From Acanthosepion lycidas (Eukaryota; Mollusca; Cephalopoda; Sepiida; Sepiidae), in assembly GCA_963932145.1 (NCBI GenBank), contig OZ010599.1:41857095-41921094 (forward strand): 64,000 nucleotides of DNA, given 5' to 3'. Both the position numbers and the translations under genes were made by a program. The notes beneath the pieces were generated by a model, which saw only the letters and a list, made by a program, of their open reading frames with translations, was not told where the DNA came from and did no database searches. Shown piece after piece: positions 45,775-56,820 of the stretch (positions are counted from its first letter, which is position 1; each line of letters opens with the position of its first letter).

Positions 45775-46222
45775 CAAAGTGTTATCAGTCTTGACCTGGC
45801 ATCTTGACTTCAATCACTTTGCCACCACTGTAACATGACTTCCCTTTGTGTTTTCTGTAAATATTTTCATGTCATTTATTCAAATAAGTTCCCCTCCTTG
45901 AATTGCATGAATTTAATTGACCAACTAGATTGGCTACAAGGTCTCATTGTTTTATTGTTGAATTAGATAGATAAAATTGTAAGCTCTACTCCAACAGTTT
46001 CTTTTCTTGCACTTCCCACCTGTGGAACTCTCTTTTAATTTCTTGCTTCTCTGGCATCTAAAATCGTTAATAATTTAAATGCAATATAAATTGTCATCTT
46101 CTGTCTTCCTGAAACTTGTCCTTTCTCCTCACTAAAGTTTTCTCATTCTCTTTCACATCCAGTAACCACTTCTGTCTTAGTGGTATTATCACCTTGCCTG
46201 GAGTGAAATGATATTTTTAAAA
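45775..46222 (+). mobile_element. Non-LTR retrotransposon 3' end
   Basis: TGACCTGGCATCTTGACTTC, GTAACATGACTTCCC, CTAGATTGGCTAC, CAGTTTCTTTTCTTGCACTT and the terminal CCTTGCCTGGAGTGAAATGA correspond to the copy at 59,530-59,985. All frames are closed. The 5' end is truncated, which is usual for non-LTR insertions. Confidence 0.7.
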
Positions 46223-46639
46223 ATCTGTATTACTGCACTATACAGGCATTCAGGTCAGTATAGCTTTGATGCAAGTCAAACTTGGCTGGACCTATGGAAT
46301 ATTGCCAGAAATCTACTGACATCATTTTTGTCCTATTTCTCTGGCAAAGCAACAAAGCTTTTTGCATCTTACTTGACCTCTTATCATTGGCACATTGCAA
46401 AGTAAAACAATGAAGCTGTTTGTGTGCAAGTCTAAGATTTGATCCTGATTCCTGATTGGGTGAGGTTGTTCTCATCTTTTCTTGATATACTCCAGGTCAC
46501 AGTTTTCAAAGATTCAGAACTACTATAATATTTGGACACACAATAACTTGATGTATTTGCTACTGATGAAGCTACAAAATAGAAAGTAAAAAATTTGACA
46601 TCTAATTCTCAATTGAATGTGGTTTTGTATTAATTACTT
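46223..46639. other. Unassigned; possible tRNA-like end
   Basis: AAGATTTGATCCTGATTCC near 46,432 resembles a box B and could be part of a SINE, but no box A was found at the right distance. Confidence 0.3.
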
Positions 46640-46760
46640 TGTCATTGTTTTGAATTTTACAATGTTTCAGCCATGTATCTTCCAGCCTTCCACAGGTGTG
46701 TGGTTGTATTTTGGAATTTCAACAAATCTTTCACATACCTATCATGACTAATGTTGACAC
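46640..46760 (-). mobile_element. Penelope-linked repeat with hammerhead-like core
   Basis: The minus strand carries a decayed copy of the repeat at 37,740-37,960, here retaining the hammerhead-like portion better and lacking the long flank. Confidence 0.4.
46660..46703 (-). ncRNA. Decayed hammerhead ribozyme-like motif
   Basis: Minus strand: CCTGTGGAAGGCT, a loop of about 12 bases, then GGCTGAAACATTG. The expected core is CUGAUGA, stem II, GAAAC. GAAAC is intact, and AGGCU can partly pair with GGCU in reverse through wobble. CTGATGA reads CTGTGGA. Likely inactive. Confidence 0.4.
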
Positions 46761-46916
46761 AGCTGAAAGTTTAAAAAAACTCTTCAAAACTTTTAAAAAA
46801 AATTCCAAGCTTGTAACCTCTAGAAAGAAATATAAGCAACATCAGCAACAAAAAAATTAGTAGATGCAGCTCCTTCAGAAGGATTCTACTTTGCCTACTA
46901 GTTCAAAGGACTATCT

Positions 46917-47930
46917 TCCATTGTCTACCCATTTTTACTGACAAGCTTATGCCCAAAGACACAGCTGAAAGTTTAACAGATTTGTCTTTTTTTCTCTCTC
47001 TTTTTCTCTGGATATGTTAATCAATGTACATGTTGAATTAATTTATTTTAAAATGGCTACAATTTTGTTTCAGGACTCATGTTTAATCTAAATAAACCTC
47101 AATTTTCTACCCACTTTTATCAACAAGCTTATGCCCAAGGACACAGCTTAAGATTTAAAAAACTCTATTTCTCTCTGTATGTGTTGAATTAATTTATTTT
47201 GTAATGGTTACAATTCTGTTTGGGGATTCATGGTTAATCTATCCAAACTTCAATTTTCTACCCACTTTTACCAACAAACCTCTGCCCAAGGATACAGCTT
47301 AAGTTTTAACAAACTCTCTCTCTCTCTCTTTCTCTCTATATGTGTTGAATTAATTTATTTTGTAATGGTTACAATTCTGTTTGGGGATTCATGGTTAATC
47401 TATCCAAACTTCAATTTTCTACCCACTTTTACCAACAAACCTCTGCCCAAGGATACAGCTTACGTTTTAACAAACTCTCTCTCTCTTTCTCTCTGTATGT
47501 GTTGAATTAATTTATTTTGAAATGGTTACAATTTTGTTTCAGGATTTATGGTTGATCTAAACAAACCTCAATTTTTTTTACCCACTTTTACCGACAAGCT
47601 TATGCCCAAGGACACAGCTTAAAGTTTAACAAGCCCTTTTTCTCTCTCACTCTCTTTCTCTCTCACTCTCTTTCTCTCTCACTCTCTGTATGTATTGAAT
47701 GAGTTTATTTGAAAATGGTTACAATTTTGTTTGGGGACACATGGTTAATCTAAATATTCAATATTCTACCCACTTTTACCAACAAGGTTATGCCCAAGGA
47801 TACATTTTAAAGTAACAAACTCTCTTTCTCTCTGTATGTGTTAAATGAATTTATTTTAAAATGGTTACAATTTTGCTTTGGAACTCATTGTTGACCTAAA
47901 CAAAACCTCAATTTTTTAGAATTTTAATAA
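46917..47930 (+). repeat. ~150-190-bp tandem repeat, six copies
   Basis: The phrase GCCCAAGGA(C/T)ACAGCTTAA recurs near 46,951, 47,131, 47,283, 47,443, 47,602 and 47,791. Each unit contains GTTGAATTAATTTATTTT, ATGGTTACAATTNTGTTT, TTTTCTACCCACTTTTA and a CTCTCT tract. Variation in the CT tract explains most of the length differences. The two units at 47,180-47,500 are almost identical. Confidence 0.92.
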
Positions 47931-48189
47931 AACCCTTACACAGGAAACTGGATTTATACATTTTTTTCTCAAGATTTGACAACAAATATATTAAGCACTA
48001 TTTATTTGACAGTTTATTTACAAGATTTAAAAGAAAAAGTATAAAATTTAAATTTATGAATTATAAGAACAATTCTATATTTACAAGATTATAAAAGTAT
48101 ATATGAACAAACTATAGTGAAATGTTTATTATTTAATATATAATAATTAAATAACAGCAATGTTTAACTTTTTGCCCCCCCCCCACCAC

Positions 48190-48935
48190 CACCAAAAAAA
48201 AAATGGTGTGTGTCAAAAGTGCAGTTATTCCCTTGACACTGTCATTACTGTATACATGTTTGGCTCCCTTGGCAATATTTATTTACAAGATTATAAAAAT
48301 ATGTGAACCAAGTACAATGTGATATATATTATTTACCTTTTATAAAAAATTCATTATTTACCATTTCATAAAGAAATAAATTTGAAAAGAAATCTTTTTA
48401 TTCAAAAATTTATAAAAAAAAATGACAAAATTATCAAAATATGTAGGCCAAAGAGATGTTCACAACCTATTTTAGTGAATTTATATGGTGAGATAAAATG
48501 AAAGAAATGCCTGGAAAATGCATTTTTTCAAAAATTATAACAGTCAATCATCATAAATTTAAATTTCCTTGTTCAAAGACTTTTTATAAATTTATGAATA
48601 TAAAATTTCTTTTCATATTTTTCTTTTATCTATTTTTTTTATAAAATAGTAAATAATAAATATTTCATTATAGTTGGTTCACATATTTTTATATTTGTAT
48701 AAATATAAAATTATTCCTGTAAATAAGTAATCTAATAAATAAATGTTGTTAAACATCTTTGTTGTCATTTCCCAAGAATAAAGAAAATGTATAAATATAT
48801 TTTCATATGTTTGGGTTTTATTAAAATTCTAATCATCACTTTTTAAAAAATAAACATTGCTAAGGGAGTTAAAGTGTATACAATAACAGTGTCAAGGGAA
48901 TAACCATCCTTTTGACAGACATTTTTTTTCAGGCT
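48190..48935. repeat. Long inverted repeat (foldback), short loop
   Basis: 48,195-48,420 pairs with 48,580-48,935. Shared sequence includes TTATTCCCTTGACACTGT against ACAGTGTCAAGGGAATAA, GTATACA, GGTTCACATATTTTTATA against TATAAAAATATGTGAACC, and AATTTATAAAAA. The right arm carries roughly 130 extra bp near 48,700-48,840. The loop is about 160 bp. Another copy of the right-arm end module lies at 49,230-49,345. Confidence 0.75.
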
Positions 48936-49637
48936 TGAAGATTAAACATTGCTATGAAAACTATGAAATAAATCATTTTTACTTATATATAATTACAGAG
49001 TGTATGTAAATTTATTATGTATTTGGGGGATAGTATTGTATGATGGCCATTTCTTAGTTAAATGAAGAACTTTCTAAAAATTATTTGTTTTAATGTTATG
49101 AGGAAAGTTTACTTTGGAATTTTGAAATTGTCCATATTACAATGCAAACTGTACCCTTCCCCCACCTTTGAAAATTAAAACAAAGTGTAATCTGGTTAAT
49201 TACAGTAAAAAAACAAAACTGTATAAATTCAGTTTCATATGTTGTAGTTTTATTAAAATTTGAGAAATAGTTTTTTAAAATATTAAAAATTATTGAGTGT
49301 TAATAGTGGTGTCAAGAAAAAAATGTCCTTGATATTGTTTTTTTTTTTTCTTGGTCCTATTTTAAACTTTGCTCTTTGACATTTTGGATATTGTTTCATT
49401 TGTTGTAACACTTTGCTGATAGGCTAGATTTATGAAGCTAAGCAGTTTTAAAAAATATCTGAGAAAAAATATATTGATAAAACAAAAACTGAAATGATCT
49501 GATTTCAAAAATAGAACTATTGGAAAAAAAATAATTTTTTTGTTCATCAAATATGAAAATTGGAGAAGTTAAGTGAACAGTTTTCTTTATATTTAGGAAT
49601 GTTTTGTTTGCACTTGGGACTTGACCTGCAGCAGTTA
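48936..49637. other. Unassigned, with a repeat module at 49,230-49,345
   Basis: GTTTTATTAAAATTTGAGAAATAG and GTGTCAAGAAAAAAATGTCCTTG-like phrases repeat the 48,815-48,930 module in direct orientation. Otherwise nothing is recognised; poly-T at 49,338-49,350. Confidence 0.45.
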
Positions 49638-49738
49638 TTAGGTTGGTGCAAAAATAATGACGTAATAATGTCGTTTTTTAATGTTAAAAATATGTCGAAA
49701 AACGACATTATTACGTCATTATTTTTGCACCAACCTAA
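49638..49738. mobile_element. Mariner MITE, 101 bp, long palindrome
   Basis: TTAGGTTGGTGCAAAAATAA and its reverse complement form the ends, flanked by TA (49,636-49,637 and 49,739-49,740). Same long subfamily as 41,545, with the mirrored 11-bp GACGTAATAAT block. Confidence 0.95.
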
Positions 49739-49740
49739 TA

Positions 49741-50257
49741 AAAAGAACAGAGACAGTTGTTAAAACGAACAGAAGTTGTAATGTTTTTTTTGAAGGAAAG
49801 AAATTGATCTCATCTTCAAGTTGATGAAGCAAAAATCACCTGCAGACATGAAAATAATACAATTTTAACTTGATGCCAGAAGATAAAAATGATGAAAAAA
49901 ATCTTTATCTGTTTTGAAGTCTTTGCCTAAGAGCAAACATCCAAATACTTTAATAAAGAATATAGAAGAAAGAATGAAAGGAGTTCTTTAGATTAAAAAC
50001 AAACAGCAAAATATTATGAACAATTAATTAGAAATTTAATCCTGAATTGAAATTGATTGGATATCTGTGCTTGAAATGTTGTTATAACAAGAAGTAGTAA
50101 TAGAATGCCACATTGCTTCCTGAAGTTATATACCAGGCATTGTAACAAAAGCCACCTTTCCCTCCAGCTTGTGTAACTGACCACTGGTCTCAATGAAAAT
50201 GTTTCATATTGATGTCATCCTTTTCAGAAAATACACCATGAAAACTAGAAACAAATA
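49741..50257. other. Unassigned sequence
   Basis: No gene or element is recognised. Confidence 0.4.
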
Positions 50258-50461
50258 ACAAATATATCTCACTCAAAAGCGGGAAAAAATGGACAAAAAA
50301 TACACTTAAGATAAATACACAAACAAAGAAAACATTTTTTTTCAAAAAGAAACAATAAAAACAAATATATCTCACTCAAAAGGAGAAAAAAATGGACAAA
50401 AATCCACTTAAGATAAATAGACAAAGAAAGAAAATATTTTTTTAGAAAGAAACAATAAAAA
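50258..50461 (+). repeat. 103-bp tandem duplication
   Basis: AAATATATCTCACTCAAAAG begins both units (50,260 and 50,363), and GAAACAATAAAAA ends both. The open minus-strand frames through it are F/L-rich composition artefacts. Confidence 0.9.
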
Positions 50462-50599
50462 TTTGGAACAAACTTAAAGAAATGATAAAGAGACACATGA
50501 TGTCTTAGAGGAGAATTTCAGATTTAGTAGGGAACAGATATTTACGATATTACCTCATAGTCAGTAGTAGCTAAAAGAAAAAAAAACATGTAGTTTCTA

Positions 50600-50660
50600 T
50601 TTATACTATTTACATTGTTTGGACTGTTGTCCTCATCTTTATTGCCATAAAGATAAATGT
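50600..50660. mobile_element. Fragment of the Penelope-linked repeat
   Basis: ATTTACATTGTTTGGACTGT and GTCCTCATCTTTATTGCCAT match the flank of the copy at 37,740 and the fragments near 31,870 and 32,385. Confidence 0.4.
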
Positions 50661-50868
50661 CTATTGACAAGAATTGATGCGAATGGTCATTGATGTAATG
50701 CATTGTAGTAGTGGCCAATCGATGACATTTTTAGTTGAACAGGCAGACACAAACTATGCCATATGTATACACATAACATCAGCCTGCACAGAAAATATCA
50801 GCCTAAAAGAACTGGAACCATGATTCATTAGATCATGTCACACAAAGATTTATCTAGAAGTTAATAGA

Positions 50869-51302
50869 AGAGGCACAGTGGAATAATGGATAGCAGCTTG
50901 GATTGAGGAATTGAAAGAGCTGAGTTTGAATTCCAGTTGAGTTCATTACATTCACTTATGTTCATTACATCACTTATGTGCAAATCCCCTTGGGAAAGGT
51001 ATGAATCCATCTCTTCTCCCTCCAGCTATAGGGTAAATAACAGGACAGATTGTGTCCTATAGTCTTGGGTGTCAACTGGTCTAGAAGAACAGCAACTTTA
51101 AATTCAAAACCTCTAACTATGAGTAAATAGTGGGGCAGACTGGTCTCCTCAGAACTGGGTGCCAACCAGTCTAAGAGAAGGATAACTCTGAATTTTAAAC
51201 CATATGTAGCCCTGGTGAAGTACATGCTATGCATCTAATGAAAGGATTGTGGAGTTTACAATGACTCTATGATCCTAACTGCTGTTGGCATTGATTGATT
51301 GA
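50869..51302 (+). mobile_element. tRNA-derived SINE, most complete copy
   Basis: The head has a box A-like GTGGAATAATGGATAGCAGC and a box B-like GAGTTTGAATTCC about 40 bp later, matching RNA polymerase III promoter spacing. The body runs through CCTTGGGAAAGGTATGAATC, ATCTCTTCTCCCTCC and CTATAGGGTAAAT. Two related blocks follow (51,057-51,125 and 51,128-51,205), each with CTGGTCTANGA and AATTNNAAACC. The 3' end is TTGATTGATTG. Other copies or fragments are at 1399, 10,255, 26,330, 28,350, 35,160 and 36,597. The copy is roughly 430 bp and non-coding. Confidence 0.8.
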
Positions 51303-51604
51303 AAAGTTAATGTTAAATGGGAATTGTTAACACAAATTCTTAATGTGAAAATCTAACCTACAAACTATAAATAATGTGGGAATTTCATAAAATTTGTCCA
51401 TTCATTTTTAAATTTTCAATAGTGTTACTTTTATTGTTCAGACTTTTAAAAAATTATATTTCAAATATAAGATCACATATAAAAATTATTCATATTTTAT
51501 GCCATTGTAAGAGTGGTGCCCCATTCAACAAGATAGTCAAAAATACCCCAAAAATATAATACTGGACAGATTAACACTTTCACTTTTCAAAGAGTGTGGT
51601 TAAT

Positions 51605-52310
51605 GGAAACCAAGATGTCATTAACCAGTATTTAATGAAAACCAAGATGTCATTAGCCAGTATTTAATGTAAACCAAGATGTTATTAACCAGTATTTAAT
51701 GTAAACCAAGATGTCATTAATCAGTATTTTATGAAAACCAAGATGTCATTAGCCAGTATTTAATGAAAACCAAGATGTCATTAATCAGTATTTAATGAAA
51801 ACCAAGATGTCATTAGCCAGTATTTAATGAAAACCAAGATGTCATTAATCAGTATTTAATGTAAACCAAGATGTTATTAGCCAGTATTTAATGAAAACCA
51901 AGATGTCATTAATCAGTATTTTATGAAAACCAAGATGTCATTAGCCAGTATTTAATGAAAACCAAGATGTCATTAATCAGTATTTAATGAAAACCAAGAT
52001 GTCATTAATCAGTATTTAATGAAAACCAAGATGTCATTAGCCAGTATTTAATGAAAACCAAGATGTCATTAATCAGTATTTAATGAAAACCAAGATGTCG
52101 TTAACCAGTATTTAATGAAAACTAAGATGTCATTAACCAGTATTTAATGAAAACCAAGATGTCATTAGCCAGTATTTAATGAAAACCAAGATGTCATTAA
52201 TCAGTATTTAATGAAAACCAAGATGTCGTTAACCAGTGTTTAATGAAAACCAAGATAACATTAACCTGTATCTAATGGAAACCAAGATGTCAGTAACCAG
52301 TATTTAAAAC
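51605..52310 (+). repeat. 32-bp tandem repeat, 22 copies
   Basis: The unit CAAGATGTCATTAACCAGTA plus TTTAATGAAAAC repeats at exact 32-bp steps from 51,611 to 52,283. The variable site reads ATTAACCAG, ATTAGCCAG or ATTAATCAG in mixed order, with AGCC and AATC forms tending to alternate in the centre. Edge units are the most diverged. Confidence 0.95.
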
Positions 52311-53254
52311 ATAGTGTGCTAAATTTAGTTCTCTTTTCTTTTTCCACTCACCAACAGGGGGTAAAGAAAAATTTTTGCTCTCCTATAAGAATTGCTATTT
52401 TCTTTTTTGAGCTATCTGTATGCATGCAAATTTAATTTCCTCTTTCTCTTCTTTGGAGATATGTTGTTCTTTATATAAATATATATGTAAAATTTCTCCA
52501 TCTGTTAAAATTCATTTCTTTCTCTTTTTGTTCTGGAATGTAGCAGCAGACACACAGGATTTGTGTTAATGAGGGAGATTTATTTCTCCAGGTATACCAA
52601 CTACTTAATTTCACCAAAACAGGTGACACACATACACACACAACTGCTAATTCCATAAATGTTTTCCTTTATAATTTTCTCTTCTTTTTGTGAGTTATGT
52701 AGTTATTTATATAAATATGTATGATATAATGATATATAATTTTGTATCATTTTATATATTAAGAAATAGTATTTAGAAAAATATCACAAACTGAAAAATG
52801 TCTTGTGATGCATTTTATCCAATGAAATGCAACGCAAGAAATTTTTTAGTTTTCATATTTTTCTAAATAAATATGTATAAAACTCTTCCATGTGCATAAA
52901 TTTATTTCTTTCATAAATGTTAAAAATTCGTTTCTTTGGGAAATGCTGAATTAATTTCTTTTTAAAACTTCATCAGCAACAAGATCTCCTCCAGCTACAA
53001 ATTGGTGACCAATAACGACCTTGTCCATTATAATCCTGTAGCATCTATTTGCCATCATTTCAAATAAATGCACATTCTACAATTGACATGCAGCTATTCT
53101 TTCCATCATTTACTTAGAATTTCTTTGAACTTTTGATTCTAAATAACTCTAGAGTATTTTTTACTGATGTACTCCTTTCTTTGTTGATTATTATTAAATC
53201 CTTGTTTTGTTAATTTAAAAGAAATTTAATTTCTGAGGAACTTTCCTGTTTGGT
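52311..53254. other. Unassigned; loosely repetitive T-rich sequence
   Basis: TTATATAAATATATATGTAA, TTATATAAATATGTATGATA and AAATAAATATGTATAAAACT phrases near 52,475, 52,705 and 52,865, each followed by a TTCATTTCTTTC-type phrase, suggest an old ~200-bp duplication. No gene. Confidence 0.4.
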
Positions 53255-53528
53255 ACCTAGACTTTATGAATTTAGGTGCAGTACTAGATTGGTGGGAAGC
53301 TCTCATCATTTTACTGTTGAAATGGCTAAGTTCTATGCTAATGGTTTCTTCTTTCACACTTCTCACTTGCTTTCTAGTCAGCTTTCATTTTGAATAATTT
53401 AAATGCAACGTCATTTGTTATCTTCTGTTTCTTAATTCTTGTTTTTTGATGTTCTCTTTCCGTAATATTGTTTTTTTCTTATATTCTCTAATACTCAATA
53501 ACGCCTGGCATTTTAGTGGTTTTATTGC
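53255..53528 (+). mobile_element. Non-LTR 3' end truncated by the gypsy LTR
   Basis: TTGGTACCTAGACTTTATGA, AGTACTAGATTGG, GGTTTCTTCTTTCACACTTC and GCATTTTAGTGGTTTTATTG follow the order of the other 3' ends. The expected terminal CCTTGCTTGGGGTGAAATGA is missing. The LTR begins at exactly that point, so the gypsy element inserted into this copy. The remainder does not reappear at the far side of the gypsy element. Confidence 0.7.
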
Positions 53529-53950
53529 TGTTATGGAGTGGTTTCACAGTGGAGGCTTGTATTTGTACTAAGTCGGTCCTAAAAAATTTTTTTTCTCTTC
53601 CACCATATGAATCCGAATAACTCGTTGCCAAGTGTGTTATAGCAAACGAAAGTTTTTCTTCCTCCGTATGAGTTTGAATTCTTGTCGCCAAGTGTGTTAT
53701 GGAGTGGTTTCACAGTGGAGGCTTGTATTTGTATTGTCGGTCCTAAAATAGGTTCAACGTACAAAACGTTAGGAACTTGATATAATAGGTAATGACGCAG
53801 AGAAATCTAGTTGTGGTCACTGATACTTTAGTATCCGACTAACGGTTGTCCGGCATCGACTGACTGACCCCCTGTGCGACTCCTACTACTCCTACTTATT
53901 ATAGGTGGGAGAGTCTATTAACAATAGAATAGGTGTGTTCCACTATAACA
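53529..53950 (-). repeat. 3' LTR of the gypsy element
   Basis: On the minus strand the LTR starts TGTTATAGTGG and ends CCACTCCATAACA, giving the usual TG..CA ends, 422 bp. The R/U5-proximal part is internally duplicated. TTATGGAGTGGTTTCACAGT occurs at 53,531 and again at 53,696, each followed by GGAGGCTTGTATTTGTA, and between them two related CATATGA.TCCGAAT blocks each end GCCAAGTGTGTTAT. The duplication means either that the element terminus lies at 53,694 or that the LTR carries a 165-bp tandem duplication. Confidence 0.85.
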
Positions 53951-53962
53951 TCCCCACCTTAA
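53951..53962 (-). other. Polypurine tract
   Basis: TTAAGGTGGGGA directly precedes the LTR on the minus strand, which is where plus-strand DNA synthesis is primed in LTR retrotransposons. Confidence 0.75.
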
Positions 53963-54044
53963 AACTTTACTCAGTAGGAGTAAATAGTTTTATTTATTTT
54001 TATTTTTTTTACAGGAAATATATATAAAAAAAAAACAAACAACT

Positions 54045-55060
54045 TCATTTTTTTAGCAACATCGTAGTGTATCTCCTACATTTTAGATCCAATTTTAAAT
54101 GATCAGTTGCCTTTCTTTTTCTCCTGGATCGGTGTACCTCAGGTAAAATCATTGCAGGCATTGTTAGAACAAACGTATCGAAAATCACCTCCATCGGCGT
54201 TTCTTCCATGGGACCACTGTCAACCACATCTGAAGCACGTCATCTGATCTGATTAATGTGCCTTCTGCACGTGAATTTTCCGCCTTTCACCAAGTACATC
54301 ATATTGCCAATCCGCTTTTCTATTTTTCCAATCTCCCAGAACGATTTATTCTGTTTATAGACCTTAAAATATACTTTTTCACCAGGATTGTATTTTTTTA
54401 CTTGAATAAATTTTTCTCTACCTGGCTTTGTCTTTTTCGGTAATAATTTGTCGAAAACAGATCTTACCCGACGTGCAAACATCACCTCGGCTTGCAACTG
54501 TGAGGCTGGTGTTCCGTTATTTGGGGGTAATTCTGTATACCTGTAGAAACTTCTGTAGGGCTTCATCTGCAGGTATTTCCCTAGCTTTCTTTAGAGCTCT
54601 TTTCAGAGTGTCCACAAATTTTTCAGCTAACCCGTTTGATCTTGGGTGATATGGAGCTGTGGTAACATGTTCGACGTTGTATACCTTGCAGAAATCTTTA
54701 AATTGTTTTGACGTAAACTGACTTCCGTTGTCTGTCACAATTGTGTCTACTACACCAAACCTTGTGAACAATTCCAGCAGGAAGTTTTTAGTACCTTGCG
54801 TCGTCGGATTTCTTATCCTTTGTATCTCAGGCCATTTTGAGAAACTATCCACTACTATGATGTAATGGTATCCATTTAGTGGACCTGCAAAATCCACATG
54901 TATCCTAGACCATGGTAAGTCTGTTTTTGGCCAGGGGTTAAATTTTATTGGGGGTGCCTTTACAGCTAAAGCACAGCCTTTACATTTTGCCACTGCGTTC
55001 TCAATGTCCCTGTCCATATTCGGCCAATATACAAAATTTGCATTAGGCTCTTCATCCTAG
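54045..55060 (-). pseudogene. Gypsy integrase and C-terminal tail
   Basis: The main frame (54,517-55,017) contains the Cys pair of the zinc finger (CKGC) and the RNase H-fold core. The catalytic triad is visible: Asp in HVDFAGP, Asp in VTDNGSQF and Glu in GLAEKF, with the HHPRSNG-type block reading YHPRSNGLAE. Further frames cover the C-terminal part (54,240-54,566, with a chromodomain-free GKIEKRIGNMMYLV block) and a basic tail with RRKRKATD ending at 54,045. A frameshift near 54,560 and another near 54,240 break it. The integrase core itself looks unbroken, unlike the RT. Confidence 0.88.
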
Positions 55061-56820
55061 TTCTTCCTGGGTGACCAGTATGAAAATCCTTTAGTATTTG
55101 CTTCTGCAGTGTGTATGGAATCACCACACATTCTCTGTACAATAATACTGCATCACAAAGCGAAAAAACATTTGTTGTGTACTGGTCCCTCTCGGCTATT
55201 TTTTCTTTTATTTTCAAAATATACTTGTCCCTGGTGGCTTCTTTTATTTTTTCTAGAGTTACTGGAAGTTCCCAAACTGCATTACACACAGTAAATTTCA
55301 GCTCTTCTTCTGACTTCAGTGAGGCAATTACCGTGTCTTCTAATGGTTCGCTCATTTTTGGAATTAACCTGGACAGCCCATCAGCGTAGACAAATGTATT
55401 CGATAGTATGTACCCCATGCTGAAGTTATAGTTTAGCAATATTGTACCCCATCTCTGTAGACGGTTGGCTGTATGCACCGGAAAACCCTTTTTCAATCCA
55501 AAAATTGAAATTAGAGGCTTATGGTCGGTTTGTAGCTTAAAATGTCGACCGTGGAGAAAACAGTGAAATTTTGCTGCTGCAAAAATTATTCCTAGTGCCT
55601 CTTTCTCTATCTGAGAGTAATTCTTCTCAGCTGGAAGTAGTGCTCTAGAAGCATGCACAATTGGTTTTAACTTGACCATTTGTCATTTTGTATAAGATAC
55701 ATGCTCCTACTCCATGCGCCCTTGCATCGCAAGCTACTATGATCTCTAAATCTGGGTTGTAATGGGTTAAAAATAATTCCGAGGTTAACACTTCCTTTAT
55801 CTTTTCAAATGATTTTTGGCATTCATTAGTCCATTTCCAGGGTTTTCCTTTCTTTAGTAGTTCTTTTAATGGTGCCGGCAGATCATACATTTTAGGGATG
55901 TATATTTGGTAATAATTGGCTAATCCCCAAAAACTTTGTAATGTGGTAATATCATTCGGAGCCGGCATATCTTTTATAGCCGCTACTCACTCTGTCTGAC
56001 CCAGATATTTTATTTTCTCCATAAAAAACTCACATTTGTTTTCCTTGGGTTTAAATCCCAAATCCTGTATTCTTAAAACTACTGCATTTATATGTTCCAC
56101 ATGTTCTGCTATAATTTTACTTCTCATGAGGATGTCGTCCAGATATGCTACCACAAAATCTAGACCACCCAACATCGAATCCATTACTTGTTGGAAAATG
56201 GTGGGCACTACCTTTATCCCAAAAGGTAGTCTGTTAACTTAAATTTATACAGACCCTGATGTGTATTTATACACAAAAGTTTTGACGTTTCTTTTTCTAC
56301 TGGTATTTGCAAATATGTGTCGCTGAGGACTATCTTTGAAAATATTGTGCCTCCATTAAGCTTCGCAAATATTTCTTCTGCTGTTGGTAGAGGATAATTA
56401 TAGTCTTTAGGTGCCGAATTTAAACCTGTGGAGAAATCAGCACAAACATGAATTTCTTTAGACTTTTTTTCATGTATACCGTCGGTGTAGCCCATTCACT
56501 ATACTCAACTTTTTCAAGTACACCGGTTTTCTCTAATTTGTCCAATTTTTTATCTATCAGTTCAATTGAAGCGAACGGCACATTCCTTTTCTTTTTGAAT
56601 ACTGACTGAGCATTTTCTTTTAGCTGGAATTTTGCCTCCATCTTGGTACACATTCCCAAACCTGGAGAAAAAACAGTAGGAAATGTTTCCTTAAGTTTCT
56701 TTACTAATTTTTGGGCTTCTGAGTTTAAATTTTCAACCTTGTAACAGAAAGAATTTATCAGTAGATCCCATAATTGAAATTCTGTTATCCAATTTGTACC
56801 AAGTAAGTTCGTAGTATTTT
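55061..56820 (-). pseudogene. Gypsy reverse transcriptase and RNase H
   Basis: RT motifs appear in successive frames. An EWATPTVYMKK block lies near 56,490, SKIVLSDTYLQIP near 56,330, a VAYLDDIL catalytic box near 56,130 and a GFKPKENKCEF block near 56,050. In motif A the catalytic Asp normally at SK(L/I)DL is Val. The RNase H domain (about 55,380-55,730) shows ACDARAHGVGA, ASRALLPAEKNYSQIEKEAL and a TDHKPL block. The N-terminal integrase zinc-binding His pair (HTGHPG) is near 55,070. Frameshifts occur near 56,820, 56,480, 56,210 and 55,680, plus a stop near 55,985. The protein is not recoverable from this copy as it stands. Confidence 0.88.
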
